In this document: positions 30,403 to 44,744 of the stretch, one piece after another
How positions within the stretch are numbered: the first letter of the stretch is position 1
How the letters are laid out: each line of letters begins with the position of its first letter
DNA from: Burkholderiales bacterium
GTDB taxonomy: Bacteria; Pseudomonadota; Gammaproteobacteria; Burkholderiales; Burkholderiaceae_F
Direction: 5' to 3'
Assembly (NCBI GenBank): GCA_016716275.1
Contig: JADJWR010000003.1
Coordinates: 1,178,001-1,242,000, forward strand
Length of the DNA: 64,000 nt
Notes under the pieces: generated by a model
Told to the model about the DNA's origin: nothing
Database searches by the model: none
The model's input: only the letters and a program-made list of their open reading frames with translations
Translations under genes and position numbers: made by a program

Positions 30403-31074
30403 ATGCGAGCACGCCCCAACAATGCCGCCACGCTACGTCGCCGGCAGGCAATTTTCGCGCTGTCGGCGCTCGGCGTGGCGCCGCTGGCACGTGGCCAGGC
30501 CGGCAGTGGCCGGGCCACGCCGGGCCAGACGCTCGGGCCGTTCTATCCCCGACACGCCGGCGAGCGGCCGATGCAGACCGACGCCGACCTGATCGCCTTC
30601 GACGGCGACCGGCTGCTCAGTCGCGGCGTGCCGCTGTACCTGACAGGCCGCCTGTATGACCGCCGCGGCGTACCGATGGAACGGGCCGAGGTCGAGATCT
30701 GGCAATGCGACGCCAATGCCGTCTACCACCACCCGGCCGGCGGGGCGGAGGCCGAGCGCGATCCGCATTTCCAGGGATACGGCCGGGCGCTGACCGAGCC
30801 CGACGGCAGTTTCCACTTCCGCACCATACGGCCGGTCGCCTATCCGGGGCGAACGCCGCACATCCATCTGCGCATCGCGCCGCGCAGCGGCGGCGCGCTG
30901 GCCACGCAGCTGTACCTTCCCGACGAGCCGGGCAATGCGCGCGACTTCCTGTTCCGCCAGCTGACCCGAGACGAGCAGGCGGCCCTCACGCTGGCATTGC
31001 GCTCGACCGATTCGGCGCACCCGCTGGCGCAGGGCACGCGCGTCACCGGATCGATCGAACTGCGGCTGGCCTGA
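30403..31074 (+). CDS. Exported intradiol ring-cleavage dioxygenase family protein
   Basis: A 223-residue member of the protocatechuate/catechol intradiol dioxygenase family. Non-heme Fe(III) ligands are recognisable: Tyr in WQCDANAVYHHP, Tyr in RPVAYPGRTPHIHLRI and two His in the same motif. The N-terminus (TLRRRQAIFALSALGVAPLA) is a twin-arginine-like signal, so the enzyme probably acts in the periplasm. Canonical cytoplasmic enzymes lack it. LGPFYPRHAG is the family start. It is single-gene, not beside other catechol pathway genes, so its substrate is unknown. Confidence 0.85.
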   Translation: MRARPNNAATLRRRQAIFALSALGVAPLARGQAGSGRATPGQTLGPFYPRHAGERPMQTDADLIAFDGDRLLSRGVPLYLTGRLYDRRGVPMERAEVEIWQCDANAVYHHPAGGAEAERDPHFQGYGRALTEPDGSFHFRTIRPVAYPGRTPHIHLRIAPRSGGALATQLYLPDEPGNARDFLFRQLTRDEQAALTLALRSTDSAHPLAQGTRVTGSIELRLA

Positions 31075-31093
31075 GCAGCCGGGTCGCCGCCGC

Positions 31094-32281
31094 TCAGGCG
31101 GCTCGCTCGCCTGCACGCTGTGCGCTGTCGTGCTCGCGTGCGCGGCGCACGGCCAGCCAGCCGGCGAGCGCCGCCACGCTGCTCGACAGGAAGGCAGCGG
31201 AGGCACCGAACTCCGACCAGAGCCAGGCCGCCAGCAGGCTGCCGGCCGTGCCGCCGACGCCGTAGCCGACGCTGACGTACAGGGCCTGTCCGCGCGCCGT
31301 GGCGCTGCCGTGGAACCAGCGCTGGATGGTCAGGATCGAGGCGCTATGGTGCACGGCGAAGGTGGCCGCGTGCAGCGCCTGCGCGACAACCAGCAGCGCG
31401 ACGACGTGGGCAAACTCGGCGATCAGCGCGAAGCGGACCGCCGCCAGCGCGAAGCTCGCCGCCAGCAGGTGGAACGGATCGACGCGGGCGAAGATCCGTC
31501 CCTGGGCGAAGAAGAAGCCGATCTCGACGATCACGCCGAGCACCCAGAAGACGCCGATGGCGCTCTTGCTGTAGCCGAGCGCGGCCAGGTGCAGCGAGAA
31601 GTAGGTGTACAGCGCGCCGTGGGCGAAGATCATCAGCAATACCGACAGGAAGAACCAGCGCACCCGCGGCTCGGCAAACAGCGCGCGCACCGAAACGGCC
31701 GCCGCGCCGTGCGGCGAATGCGGCGCATCGCGCACCAGCTGCGCGACCAGCGCCGTGCCAGCCAGGAACGCCAGCACCAGCCACGGCTGCAGCGCCACGC
31801 CGACCCAGTCGAGCAGCACGCCGGTGGCAAGCACGACTGCCACGAAGCTGATCGAGCCCCAGGCGCGCAGCCGCCCGTAGCGGGCCGCCGCCTGCGCATC
31901 GCCGCGCAGCCGGGTGGCGGTGATCGCCTCGACGACCGGAATCTGGCCGGTCAGGAAGAAGTGCACCGCGAACATCGTCAGCAGCACGTAGCCGAAGCCG
32001 CCGGGAAACAGCACCGGCACGAAGCACACTGCCGCAGCAACCGAGGTGAACTGCAGGATGCGCACGCGCTCGGTGGTGTGATCGGCAAGCCAGCCCCAGG
32101 CCGTCGGCCCGAAGATGCGCATGCCCTGCGCCACCGCCATCACGACGCCGATCTGCGCCGCCGTCAGGCCGCGGTGCTCGAGGTACAGCGGAAAGTAGGG
32201 CGCCAGCACGCCCGCACCGGCGAAGTAGACGGCGAAGAACAGCCCGATACGCCACGGCTGCCAGGCCGGCGCCGCGTGCAT
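31094..32281 (-). CDS. MFS transporter, phenylpropionate-permease-like
   Basis: A 395-residue major facilitator with 12 predicted membrane segments. It begins RIGLFFAVYFAGAGVLAPYF and PLYLEHRGLTAAQIGVVMAV, the start of the MFS_1_like/HcaT-type family. The loop WGWLADHTTERVRIL is the inter-helix 2/3 signature. HcaT-type proteins are thought to import phenylpropionic acids or nucleosides, but the substrate here is unknown. The ATG at 32281 is nine bases downstream of the aroC stop, so it is probably cotranscribed with aroC. Confidence 0.87.
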   Translation of the reverse strand: MHAAPAWQPWRIGLFFAVYFAGAGVLAPYFPLYLEHRGLTAAQIGVVMAVAQGMRIFGPTAWGWLADHTTERVRILQFTSVAAAVCFVPVLFPGGFGYVLLTMFAVHFFLTGQIPVVEAITATRLRGDAQAAARYGRLRAWGSISFVAVVLATGVLLDWVGVALQPWLVLAFLAGTALVAQLVRDAPHSPHGAAAVSVRALFAEPRVRWFFLSVLLMIFAHGALYTYFSLHLAALGYSKSAIGVFWVLGVIVEIGFFFAQGRIFARVDPFHLLAASFALAAVRFALIAEFAHVVALLVVAQALHAATFAVHHSASILTIQRWFHGSATARGQALYVSVGYGVGGTAGSLLAAWLWSEFGASAAFLSSSVAALAGWLAVRRAREHDSAQRAGERAA

Positions 32282-32289
32282 GCCCACGA

Positions 32290-33387
32290 TCAGGGATGGG
32301 CCGGGATCGGCGGGGTGTCGAGCCGGACGTCGCCGTTCTGCGCGCGATCGATCAGCGCATGGTCGACCAGCACCAGCGCCAGCATCGCCTCGGCGATCGG
32401 CGTGGCACGGATGCCGACGCAGGGGTCGTGCCGGCCGTGCGTCGCAACCGTCACCGCCTCGTTGCGCGCGTTGATCGAGCGGCGCGGCAGGCGGATGCTC
32501 GAGGTCGGCTTGATGGCGATCGAGACCTCGAGGTCCTGCCCGGTGGAGATGCCGCCGAGCACGCCGCCGGCGTGGTTGCTGCCGAAGCCCTGCGGCAGCA
32601 GTTCGTCGCCATGCTCGGAGCCGAGCTGCACGACCGCGCCGAAACCGGCGCCGATCTCGACGCCCTTGACCGCGTTGATGCCCATCATCGCGTAGGCGAT
32701 GTCGGCATCGAGCTTGTCGTACAGCGGGTCGCCCAGGCCGACCGGCATGCCGCTGGCGCAGACGCGCAGGCGCGCGCCGCAGGAGTCGCCGCTCCGGCGC
32801 AGCGCATCCATCTGCGCCTCGAGCTGCGGCACGATCGACGCATCGGGCGCGAAGAACGCGTTCGACTCGGCCTCGTCCCACGAAACGAACGGTATCTCGA
32901 TCGGCCCGAGTTGCTGCAGGCAGCCGCGGATCACCGTGCCGTACTGCAGGCGCAGCCACTTCTTGGCCACCGCCCCGGCCGCCACCATCGGCGCTGTCAG
33001 CCGTGCCGACGAGCGTCCGCCACCGCGCGGATCACGCCGCCCGTACTTGCGCCAGTAGGTGTAGTCGGCATGGCCCGGCCGGAAGGTGTCGACCAGGCTG
33101 TCGTAGTCGCTCGAGCGTTGGTCCTCGTTGCGGATCAGCAGCGCGATCGGCGTGCCGGTGGCCTCGCCGCGGAAGACGCCGGAGAGGATCTCGACCCGGT
33201 CGGACTCGCGCCGCTGCGTGACATGCCGCGACGTGCCGGGCTTGCGCCGGTCGAGGTCGGGCTGCAGGTCCTCGGCGGCCAGCGGCAGGCCGGGCGGGCA
33301 GCCGTCGATCACGCAGCCGATCGCCGGCCCGTGCGATTCGCCGAAGTTGGTGACGCGGAACAGGCGGCCGAAGGTCGATCCGGACAT
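32290..33387 (-). CDS. aroC: Chorismate synthase
   Basis: Last step of the shikimate pathway: EPSP to chorismate with reduced FMN. It has 365 residues. The family signatures are [20 protein letters not shown] (residues 17-36), [40 protein letters not shown] and [14 protein letters not shown]. It supplies the chorismate consumed by the tryptophan genes elsewhere in the window. The start at 33387 is clear. Confidence 0.97.
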   Translation of the reverse strand: MSGSTFGRLFRVTNFGESHGPAIGCVIDGCPPGLPLAAEDLQPDLDRRKPGTSRHVTQRRESDRVEILSGVFRGEATGTPIALLIRNEDQRSSDYDSLVDTFRPGHADYTYWRKYGRRDPRGGGRSSARLTAPMVAAGAVAKKWLRLQYGTVIRGCLQQLGPIEIPFVSWDEAESNAFFAPDASIVPQLEAQMDALRRSGDSCGARLRVCASGMPVGLGDPLYDKLDADIAYAMMGINAVKGVEIGAGFGAVVQLGSEHGDELLPQGFGSNHAGGVLGGISTGQDLEVSIAIKPTSSIRLPRRSINARNEAVTVATHGRHDPCVGIRATPIAEAMLALVLVDHALIDRAQNGDVRLDTPPIPAHP

Positions 33388-33427
33388 GGCGCGCGGATTG
33401 TAAGGTGGCGCCCCGCGCCGTCGCCCC

Positions 33428-34426
33428 TTATCGGAGCGCCAGGCCGGCCAGCGCCAGCCCGGAACGATAGGCGCCTTCGATGCGCGGGCCGCCGCACCAG
33501 TCGCCGGCCATGCCGAGGCGCTGTGCCGCGTCCCAAAGACAGAGCTGCGGCAACGGGTTGACCGGCAAGGCGTGCGACCAGTGCACCGCGCTGGCCTGCA
33601 ACGGGATCAGGTTGCGGCGCAGCCGCGCCGCGAAGGACCGGATCAGCCAGTGCGTGACCTCGTCCTGCGGCAGGTCGGCGAAGCGGCGCGACCACTGCGG
33701 GCGGGCGTGCAGCACCCAGCGCTCCGCCACGCCGTCGACCTGCCCGCGACGAGGCTTCGAACTGTCGAGCGCCACCCAGCCGAGGATCGGGTCGTCGTTG
33801 ACGAAGGCGCCGTCGAAGCCGGCGCCGCTTCGCTGTGCAAGGGCCATCGTCACCGCCCAGCACGGATCCCAGTCGACCGCGGCAGCGGCCTCGGCCTGGG
33901 TGGTCAATCCGGCCAGCAGCGTCGCCGCCGCCGGCGACGGCAGCGCCACCAGCACCGTTTCGAACGGTCCGCTTCCCTCGCTGCCGGTGCCATCGCCGAC
34001 CAGGCGCCAGCCGCCTGCGGCGCGTCGCAGGCTGGCGATCGCCGAGGCGTGGCGCACGTCGATGCCCTGCGCCAGGTGGATGCCGAGCCGACGCATGCCG
34101 GGCACGGCGACGAACCGTTCGGCGGAGTCGCTCTTGTCTTCGACCACGCCGCCGTCGAAAGCGACGATCCGCCCTTCCCAGCGCTGCACGATGCCGGCCG
34201 ACTGCCAGCGCGCCAGTTCGGCGGCGAAGCGTGGATCGGCAGCGGTGAAGTACTGCGCGCCGTGATCGTAGGGGCCGGCGCCGTCGATCAGCGTCGCGGC
34301 GCGTCCGCCGGGGAACTGCTCACGCTCGAAGACGGTGACCGCCGCGCCGGCCTCGCTCAGCGCCCGCGCGCATGCCAGTCCGGCGATGCCGGCGCCGACG
34401 ACGGCGAACGGCCCATGCCGCGTCAA
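33428..34426 (-). CDS. FAD-dependent amine oxidase / renalase-like protein
   Basis: A 332-residue FAD enzyme. The dinucleotide-binding motif [19 protein letters not shown] (residues 8-26) and the downstream ERE..GGRAAT ribose loop are followed by [10 protein letters not shown], a segment typical of renalase-like NAD(P)/FAD proteins. Near the C-terminus [20 protein letters not shown] is the second FAD motif. The substrate is unknown. Its start overlaps the stop of the CBS gene by four bases. Confidence 0.87.
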   Translation of the reverse strand: MTRHGPFAVVGAGIAGLACARALSEAGAAVTVFEREQFPGGRAATLIDGAGPYDHGAQYFTAADPRFAAELARWQSAGIVQRWEGRIVAFDGGVVEDKSDSAERFVAVPGMRRLGIHLAQGIDVRHASAIASLRRAAGGWRLVGDGTGSEGSGPFETVLVALPSPAAATLLAGLTTQAEAAAAVDWDPCWAVTMALAQRSGAGFDGAFVNDDPILGWVALDSSKPRRGQVDGVAERWVLHARPQWSRRFADLPQDEVTHWLIRSFAARLRRNLIPLQASAVHWSHALPVNPLPQLCLWDAAQRLGMAGDWCGGPRIEGAYRSGLALAGLALR

Positions 34427-34872
34427 TTGCCGACCTGCTCCTGCTCCGGCCAGTCGCGGATGTAGGCTTTGAGCATGCGGTTCTCGTAGCTCTGCTCCTC
34501 GAGGACCGCCCGGGCGACGTCGTAGAAGGAGACAACACCCATCAGCGTGGCGCCGTCCATCACCGGCAGGTAGCGGGCGTGCTCCTCGAGCATCGTCCGG
34601 CGCAGTTCCATCACGTCGGTGTCCGGCGCGACGACGCGCGGCGGGACCATCGCCTCACGCACCGTGCCGTCGCCGACCGCGCCGCCGTTGGCGTGCACCT
34701 TGCCCAGCACTTCGCGGAAGCTCAGCATGCCGACGAGTTCGCCGCGATCCATCACGACCACCGAGCCGATGTCGTTCTCGGCCAGCGTCTGGACCGCCGA
34801 CCACAGCGATGCCTGCGGGGCAACGGTGAAAAGCGTGCTGCCCTTGACTCGAAGTATGTCCGCCACTTTCAT
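34423..34872 (-). CDS. CBS domain protein
   Basis: A 149-residue pair of CBS domains that probably binds adenosyl ligands as a sensor. It begins MKVADILRVKGSTLFTVAPQ. DIGSVVVMDRGELVGMLSFR and HARYLPVMDGATLMGVVSFY are the two motif cores. The tail includes ENRMLKAYIRDWP, which is common in this family. GGGGGGAGAGG precedes the ATG at 34872, fixing the start over a longer open frame. It is just upstream of, and overlaps, the FAD oxidoreductase. Confidence 0.9.
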   Translation of the reverse strand: MKVADILRVKGSTLFTVAPQASLWSAVQTLAENDIGSVVVMDRGELVGMLSFREVLGKVHANGGAVGDGTVREAMVPPRVVAPDTDVMELRRTMLEEHARYLPVMDGATLMGVVSFYDVARAVLEEQSYENRMLKAYIRDWPEQEQVGN

Positions 34873-34980
34873 CGCTGCCTCTCCCCCCGTCAGCACCGTC
34901 GGTCGCCGGTCCTGCCGGCGTGCTGCGATGCTACGCCGCAACGGCGGCAGCGCAACCGAGCATTGCCGCAGATACGGCAT

Positions 34981-35952
34981 TCAGCCGAGCAGGTGCTTGA
35001 ACCGCTCCACCTCGCGGATCACCGCCGCGCGCATCGGTCGCTCCCAGACCGAGTGGCCGCCGTCGGCCACGATCTCGTAGTGCGCGTCCGGCCAGGCGCG
35101 GGCCAGTTCGTCGGCGCTGGCGATCGGGCAGACCATGTCGTAGCGGCCGTGCACGATCGACGCCGGCAGGTGGCGGATCCGGTGCACGCCGCCGAGCAGC
35201 TGGTCGGGCGTCAGGAAGCAGTCGCGCGAGAAGTAGTGCGCTTCGAGCCTGGCCAGGCCGATCGATTCCTCGCTGTACTGGCGCGCCAGCTCCGGGTTGG
35301 GCAGCAGCGTCGAGCAGCTCGCCTCGTACTCGCTCCAGGCGCGGGCGAACGGCACGTAAACGCGGACGTCTTCGCTGAACAGCCGCTTCAGGTAGCCGGC
35401 GAGCAGGTCGTTGCGCTCGCCCGCCGGCAGCATGCCGGCGAAGCGGCGCCACGCCTCCGGGAACACCTGCCGCAGGCCGTAGAGGAACCAGTGGATCTCC
35501 TGCGAACGGCCGAGGAAGACACCGCGCAGCACGAAACCCAGGCAGCGCTCGGGATGCGCCTGCCCGTAGGCCAGCGCCAGCGTGCTGCCCCAGGAGCCGC
35601 CGAAGACCAGCCACTTGCCGACGCCGAGGTACTCGCGCAGCGTCTCGATGTCGCGCACCAGGTGGCGGGTGGTGTTGTCGAGCGCCTCGCCCAGCGGCGT
35701 CGAGTTGCCGGCACCGCGCTGGTCGAACAGCACGATGCGAAAGGCCTCGGGGTCGAAGAAGCGGCGATGCTCGACCGAGCAGCCACCGCCCGGCCCGCCG
35801 TGCAGGAACAGCACCGGCACGCCCAGCGGATTGCCGCAGGTCTCCCAGTACATCGAGTGCACGTCGTCGAGCGCCAGCATGCCCTGGTCGTAGGGCTCAA
35901 GCGCGGGATACAGCTCCGCCCGCAGGTCCGAGCGCATGTCCATGCGTGGCAT
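34981..35952 (-). CDS. pip: Proline iminopeptidase
   Basis: An alpha/beta hydrolase that removes N-terminal proline from peptides. About 323 residues. HGGPGGGCSVEHRRFFDP is the oxyanion loop, GGSWGSTLALAYGQAHPERC carries the nucleophile Ser, and GRYDMVCP plus GGHSVWERP supply the Asp and His of the triad. Several Met codons lie at 35952, 35943 and 35937. None has a strong ribosome binding site, so the exact start is uncertain. It is divergent from metY with about 80 bases between the starts. Confidence 0.93.
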   Translation of the reverse strand: MPRMDMRSDLRAELYPALEPYDQGMLALDDVHSMYWETCGNPLGVPVLFLHGGPGGGCSVEHRRFFDPEAFRIVLFDQRGAGNSTPLGEALDNTTRHLVRDIETLREYLGVGKWLVFGGSWGSTLALAYGQAHPERCLGFVLRGVFLGRSQEIHWFLYGLRQVFPEAWRRFAGMLPAGERNDLLAGYLKRLFSEDVRVYVPFARAWSEYEASCSTLLPNPELARQYSEESIGLARLEAHYFSRDCFLTPDQLLGGVHRIRHLPASIVHGRYDMVCPIASADELARAWPDAHYEIVADGGHSVWERPMRAAVIREVERFKHLLG

Positions 35953-36035
35953 TATGCCGTCGGCCCGCAGGCCATCCGGGGCGTCCGTCGCCCAGCGGCC
36001 GGCGTCAGCTCCTCCCAATTTCACGCGTTCCCGCC

Positions 36036-37328
36036 ATGAGCAGATATCCAGGCTTCGACACGCTGGCGCTGCACGCCGGCCAGACCCCGGACCCCGCCAC
36101 CGGCAGCCGGGCCGTGCCGATCTACGCCACCACCTCGTTCTGCTTCGACGATTCGGAGCATGCCGCGTCGCTGTTCAACATGGAGCGCGCAGGCCATGTG
36201 TACTCGCGCATCTCCAACCCGACCGTGGCGGTGCTCGAGGAGCGGGTGGCGGCGCTCGAGCGCGGCGTCGGCGCGATCGCCACCGCCAGCGGCCAGGCGG
36301 CGCTTCACCTGGCGATCGCCACCCTGATGGGCGCAGGTAGCCACATCGTGGCCAGCCGCGCGCTGTACGGCGGCTCGCACAACCTGCTCGCCTACACGCT
36401 GAAGCGCTTCGGCATCGAGACGACCTTCGTCGACCCGCGCGACCTGGACGCCTGGCGCGACGCGATCCGGCCGGCCACCCGCCTGCTGTTCGGCGAGACG
36501 CTGGGCAATCCGGGGCTCGACGTGCTCGACGTGCCGGCGGTCTCGGCGCTGGCGCACATGCACGGCCTGCCGCTGCTGGTCGACAGCACCTTCACCACGC
36601 CGTTCCTGCTGCAGCCTGGCGAACTCGGCGCCGATCTGGTCTATCACTCGGCGACCAAGTTCATCGGCGGCCATGGCACCGCCATCGGCGGCGTGCTGGT
36701 CGATGCCGGCCGCTTCGACTGGCAGTCCAGCGGCAGGTTCGACGTGCTCACGCGGCCCTACGAGGGCTTCCACGGCATGACCTTCGCCGACGAGAGCACG
36801 GTCGCACCGTTCCTGCTGCGCGCGCGCCGCGAGGGGCTGCGCGACTTCGGTGCCTGCATGAGCGCGCACACCGCCTTCCTGCTGCTGCAGGGGCTGGAGA
36901 CGTTGCCGCTGCGGATGGCGCGGCACGTCGAGAACACGCGCAAGGTGGTGGCGTTTCTCGCCGCGCACCCGCAGATCGCGTCGATCGCCTATCCGGAACT
37001 GCCGTCGCATCCGGACCACGCGCTGGCGCAGCGCCTGCTGCCGAAGGGCTGCGGCGCGGTGTTCAGCTTCGACCTGCAGGGTTCGCGCGCCGCCGGGCGC
37101 AGGTTCGTCGAGTCGCTGCAGGTGTTCTCGCACCTGGCCAACGTCGGCGACGCCAAGTCGCTGGTGATCCACCCGGCCTCCACCACCCACTTCCGCGTGC
37201 CCGACGAGGAGCTTGCGGCGGCCGGCATCAGGCAGGGCACGATCCGCCTGTCGATCGGCCTGGAGGACCCGGCCGACCTGCTCGAGGACCTGTCTCGCGC
37301 CCTGAAAGCCGCATCGAGGGTGGCCTGA
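36036..37328 (+). CDS. metY: O-acetylhomoserine sulfhydrylase
   Basis: A PLP enzyme converting O-acetylhomoserine and sulfide to homocysteine. It has 430 residues, longer than MetZ, as is normal for MetY. YSRISNPTVAVLEERVAALE is at residues 56-75, the PLP Asp is in LVDSTFTTPF, and Lys208 is in SATKFIGGHG. The end VSIGLEDPADLLEDL-type motif is present. A second homocysteine route beside metZ; no riboswitch is seen before it. The next gene follows after one base. Confidence 0.94.
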   Translation: MSRYPGFDTLALHAGQTPDPATGSRAVPIYATTSFCFDDSEHAASLFNMERAGHVYSRISNPTVAVLEERVAALERGVGAIATASGQAALHLAIATLMGAGSHIVASRALYGGSHNLLAYTLKRFGIETTFVDPRDLDAWRDAIRPATRLLFGETLGNPGLDVLDVPAVSALAHMHGLPLLVDSTFTTPFLLQPGELGADLVYHSATKFIGGHGTAIGGVLVDAGRFDWQSSGRFDVLTRPYEGFHGMTFADESTVAPFLLRARREGLRDFGACMSAHTAFLLLQGLETLPLRMARHVENTRKVVAFLAAHPQIASIAYPELPSHPDHALAQRLLPKGCGAVFSFDLQGSRAAGRRFVESLQVFSHLANVGDAKSLVIHPASTTHFRVPDEELAAAGIRQGTIRLSIGLEDPADLLEDLSRALKAASRVA

Positions 37329-37329
37329 A

Positions 37330-38169
37330 ATGGATCTCGGAGTTCCCGGCCGTCGCCTGTACGCCTACACCGGCGGCAAGCCATTCGACCCGCGCCTGCC
37401 GTGCGTGGTGTTCATCCACGGTGCGCAGAATGACCACAGCGTGTGGATCCTGCAGAGCCGCTACTTCGCGCACCACGGCCGCGCGGTGCTGGCGCTCGAC
37501 CTGCCCGGCCACAGCCGCAGCGACGGCCCGGCGGAGCGCACCGTCGCAGCCATCGCCGAGCGGATCGCCGCCGCGCTGTCGCCGCTGGCCAGCCCGCGCC
37601 TGCTGCTTGCCGGCCACAGCCTGGGTTCGCTGATCGCCCTCGAGGTCGCCCGGCGGCTGCCGGCGCGCGTGGCCGGGGTGGCGCTGATCGGCACCGCGGC
37701 GCCGATGCGGGTTTCCGATGCGCTGCTCGCCGCCACCCGCGACGATCCGGCGGCGGCGATGGACATGATCAATGTCTGGTCGCACAGCCCGGTCATCGCG
37801 CCGTTCGCGGTGCGGCCCGGCAACCCGGCGCCCGGCTTCAACGTCGTCTGGCAGAACCTGCGACTGATGCAGCGGATCGCCGCGGTCAGCGGCGCCGAGG
37901 TCCTGCCGACCGACTTCGCCGCCTGCAATGCCTACGACGGCGCAATCGACGCAGCGCGCGCGCTGCAGTGCCCGGCGCTCGTCATCCTCGGCAGCCGCGA
38001 CCAGATGACGCCGCCGAAGGCGGCGCAGTCGCTGATCGACGCCTGCGCGCAGCCGCAGGTGGTCCTGCTCGCCGCCACCGGCCACGCGATGATGGCGGAG
38101 AACCCGGACGGCGTGCGGCGGGCGCTCGCCTCGTTCGCCCAGCAGGTGTTCGCCGCCAGCGCCGTCTGA
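37330..38169 (+). CDS. Alpha/beta fold hydrolase
   Basis: A 279-residue alpha/beta hydrolase. VVFIHGAQNDHSVW is the oxyanion segment, LLAGHSLGSLIALEVARRLP has the nucleophile elbow GHSLG, LVILGSRDQMTPPKA the Asp and AATGHAMMAENPD the His. The substrate is unknown. The spacing of one base after metY suggests translational coupling and a role near homoserine or thiol metabolism, for example releasing an acyl group, but that is an inference. Confidence 0.87.
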   Translation: MDLGVPGRRLYAYTGGKPFDPRLPCVVFIHGAQNDHSVWILQSRYFAHHGRAVLALDLPGHSRSDGPAERTVAAIAERIAAALSPLASPRLLLAGHSLGSLIALEVARRLPARVAGVALIGTAAPMRVSDALLAATRDDPAAAMDMINVWSHSPVIAPFAVRPGNPAPGFNVVWQNLRLMQRIAAVSGAEVLPTDFAACNAYDGAIDAARALQCPALVILGSRDQMTPPKAAQSLIDACAQPQVVLLAATGHAMMAENPDGVRRALASFAQQVFAASAV

Positions 38170-38177
38170 CCCCGGCG

Positions 38178-38819
38178 GTGCGCTTCGACGCCGTCAACTG
38201 GGACAGCTACTGGCTCTACGTCGCCACCGAGGCGGCGCTGTCGCTGTCGCCCGGGCCGGCGGTGATGCTGGTCATCGCCTACGGCCTGGCACAGGGCGCG
38301 AGAAGATCGGTGTGGGCGAGCCTCGGCATCCTGTCGGCCAACGGCCTGTACTTCGCGCTTTCGGCGACCAGCGTCGGGGCGCTGCTGGTCGCCTCGGAAA
38401 CCTTCTTCCAGGCAGTCCGATGGGCCGGCGCCGCGTATCTCGTCTACCTGGGGCTGGCGGCGCTGCTCGGCCAGCCATCGCCGATCACGGTGTCGAGGGC
38501 CGCCGCGCGCAGCGTCACGCCGCGTTCGATCTACCTGTCGGGCCTGACGCTGCAACTGGCCAACCCCAAGACGCTGGTCTTCTTCGTCGCGATCCTGCCG
38601 CAGTTCGTCGATCCCCGGCTGCCGATCGGCGCACAGATGGCCTGGCTGGCGGCGGGCTCGATCATTCCCGAGTTCTTCATCCTTGCCGGGTATGGCTTTG
38701 CCGCCTCGCGCGCGGCGCGGCTCGCCACCGACCCCCGTTTCGCCAGCCTCACCGACCGCGCCGCCGGCGCGCTGGTGCTCGCCGCCGCCGCCATGGTGCT
38801 GAGCGTCGCGCGTGACTGA
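38178..38819 (+). CDS. LysE/RhtB-family exporter
   Basis: A 213-residue inner-membrane exporter with about six hydrophobic segments. ALSLSPGPAVMLVIAYGLAQ is the family start motif, with a second SPG-like helix region. KTLVFFVAILPQFVDPRLP and the C-terminal LTDRAAGALVLAAAAM match RhtB/LysE proteins that pump out amino acids or homoserine derivatives. A GTG at 38178 is taken as the start. It lies nine bases after the hydrolase and completes a probable metY-hydrolase-exporter operon. Confidence 0.85.
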   Translation: MRFDAVNWDSYWLYVATEAALSLSPGPAVMLVIAYGLAQGARRSVWASLGILSANGLYFALSATSVGALLVASETFFQAVRWAGAAYLVYLGLAALLGQPSPITVSRAAARSVTPRSIYLSGLTLQLANPKTLVFFVAILPQFVDPRLPIGAQMAWLAAGSIIPEFFILAGYGFAASRAARLATDPRFASLTDRAAGALVLAAAAMVLSVARD

Positions 38820-38951
38820 GCAGCGGGCAAACACGTAGGCAACCGCGCCGCTCGGCGACTGCCGGCGCTCCGTATACTCGCCGGCAGAGCGGCCCGGCCC
38901 TCAGGCGACCGACAGCCGCCAGCACCTCCAATTCCACAAGGAGATCCTCAG

Positions 38952-39905
38952 ATGAAGTTCAGCCAGTTCCTGCGCGGCCTGCTGGTGGTCGCCACGGGCC
39001 TTGTCCTGGCCAGCGGCGCGGCCGCACAGCAGAAGTTCGTCAACATCCTGACCGGCGGCCAGGCCGGTGTGTACTACCCGCTCGGCGTCGCGTTGAGCCA
39101 GGTCTACGGCAAGGCGATCCCGGACGCCAAGGCGACCGTGCAGGCGACCAAGGCCTCGGTCGAGAACCTGAACCTGCTGCAGGCCGGCCGCGGCGAACTT
39201 GCCTTCACCCTCGGCGATTCGCTGTCCGACGCGTGGCGCGGCGTCGAGGACGCCGGGTTCAAGAGCAAGCTCGACAGGCTTCGTACGGTCGCCGGCATCT
39301 ACTCGAACTACATCCAGATCGTCGCCAGCGGCGACTCCGGCATCAAGACACTGGCCGACCTGAAGGGCAAGCGGATCTCGGTCGGCGCGCCCCGCTCGGG
39401 CACCGAGCTGAACGCGCGGGCCATCCTGAAGGCCGCCGGCATCTCGTACGCCGATTTCGCCAAGGTCGAGTACCTGTCGTTCGCCGAATCGGTCGAGCTG
39501 ATGAAGAACCGCCAGCTCGACGTGACGCTGCAGTCGGCCGGCCTGGGCGTCGCCTCGATCCGCGACCTCGCCACCTCGATCAAGGTCGTCGTGGTGCCGA
39601 TCCCGGCCGACGTCGTGGCCAAGGTGGGCGATCCCGCCTACGCGCCCGGCACGATCCCCGCCGGCACCTATACCGGCCAGACCGAGGCGGTCGCCACGGC
39701 GACGATCAAGAACTTCCTGGTCACCCACGCCGGGGTGCCCGACGACACGGTGTGTGCGATGACCAAGGCAACCTTCGACAGCCTCGACACCCTGGTCGCG
39801 GCACATTCGGCTGCCAAGGGAATCGTCCGCAGCGAGGCCAACAAGGGCCTGCCGGTGCCGCTGCATCCGGGCGCCGAGCGCTACTTCGCGACGTCGCGCT
39901 GCTGA
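38952..39905 (+). CDS. TAXI-family TRAP transporter solute-binding protein
   Basis: A 317-residue periplasmic binding protein. The signal peptide is VVATGLVLASGAAAQ. The mature start is KFVNILTGGQAGVYYPLGVA, typical of TAXI receptors, with LKGKRISVGAPRSGTELNAR in the middle lobe and a conserved C-terminal Cys. TAXI proteins work with fused TRAP permeases. The operon continues with such a permease, separated by a strong hairpin. A -10-like TATACT at 38873-38878 may start the transcript. Confidence 0.92.
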   Translation: MKFSQFLRGLLVVATGLVLASGAAAQQKFVNILTGGQAGVYYPLGVALSQVYGKAIPDAKATVQATKASVENLNLLQAGRGELAFTLGDSLSDAWRGVEDAGFKSKLDRLRTVAGIYSNYIQIVASGDSGIKTLADLKGKRISVGAPRSGTELNARAILKAAGISYADFAKVEYLSFAESVELMKNRQLDVTLQSAGLGVASIRDLATSIKVVVVPIPADVVAKVGDPAYAPGTIPAGTYTGQTEAVATATIKNFLVTHAGVPDDTVCAMTKATFDSLDTLVAAHSAAKGIVRSEANKGLPVPLHPGAERYFATSRC

Positions 39906-39955
39906 TCGGCGACGAATCCGCCGCGCGACCCGCGCAGGCAGGCTCAAAGCGACAG

Positions 39956-39987
39956 GCAAATGGCACAGCGTGCGCTGTGCCATTTGC
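39956..39987. repeat. 32-base perfect palindrome between SBP and permease genes
   Basis: GCAAATGGCACAGCG (39956-39970) is followed by TG and the exact reverse complement CGCTGTGCCATTTGC (39973-39987). The RNA would form a 15-base-pair hairpin. No T-run follows, so it is not a classic terminator. In TRAP operons such hairpins can protect the upstream binding-protein message or limit permease expression. A REP-like unit is an alternative. Confidence 0.7.
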
Positions 39988-40014
39988 GTTTGCGCCCTCA
40001 CCGATGGCCCCGCC

Positions 40015-44740
<4,726 letters not shown>

Positions 44741-44744
<4 letters not shown>

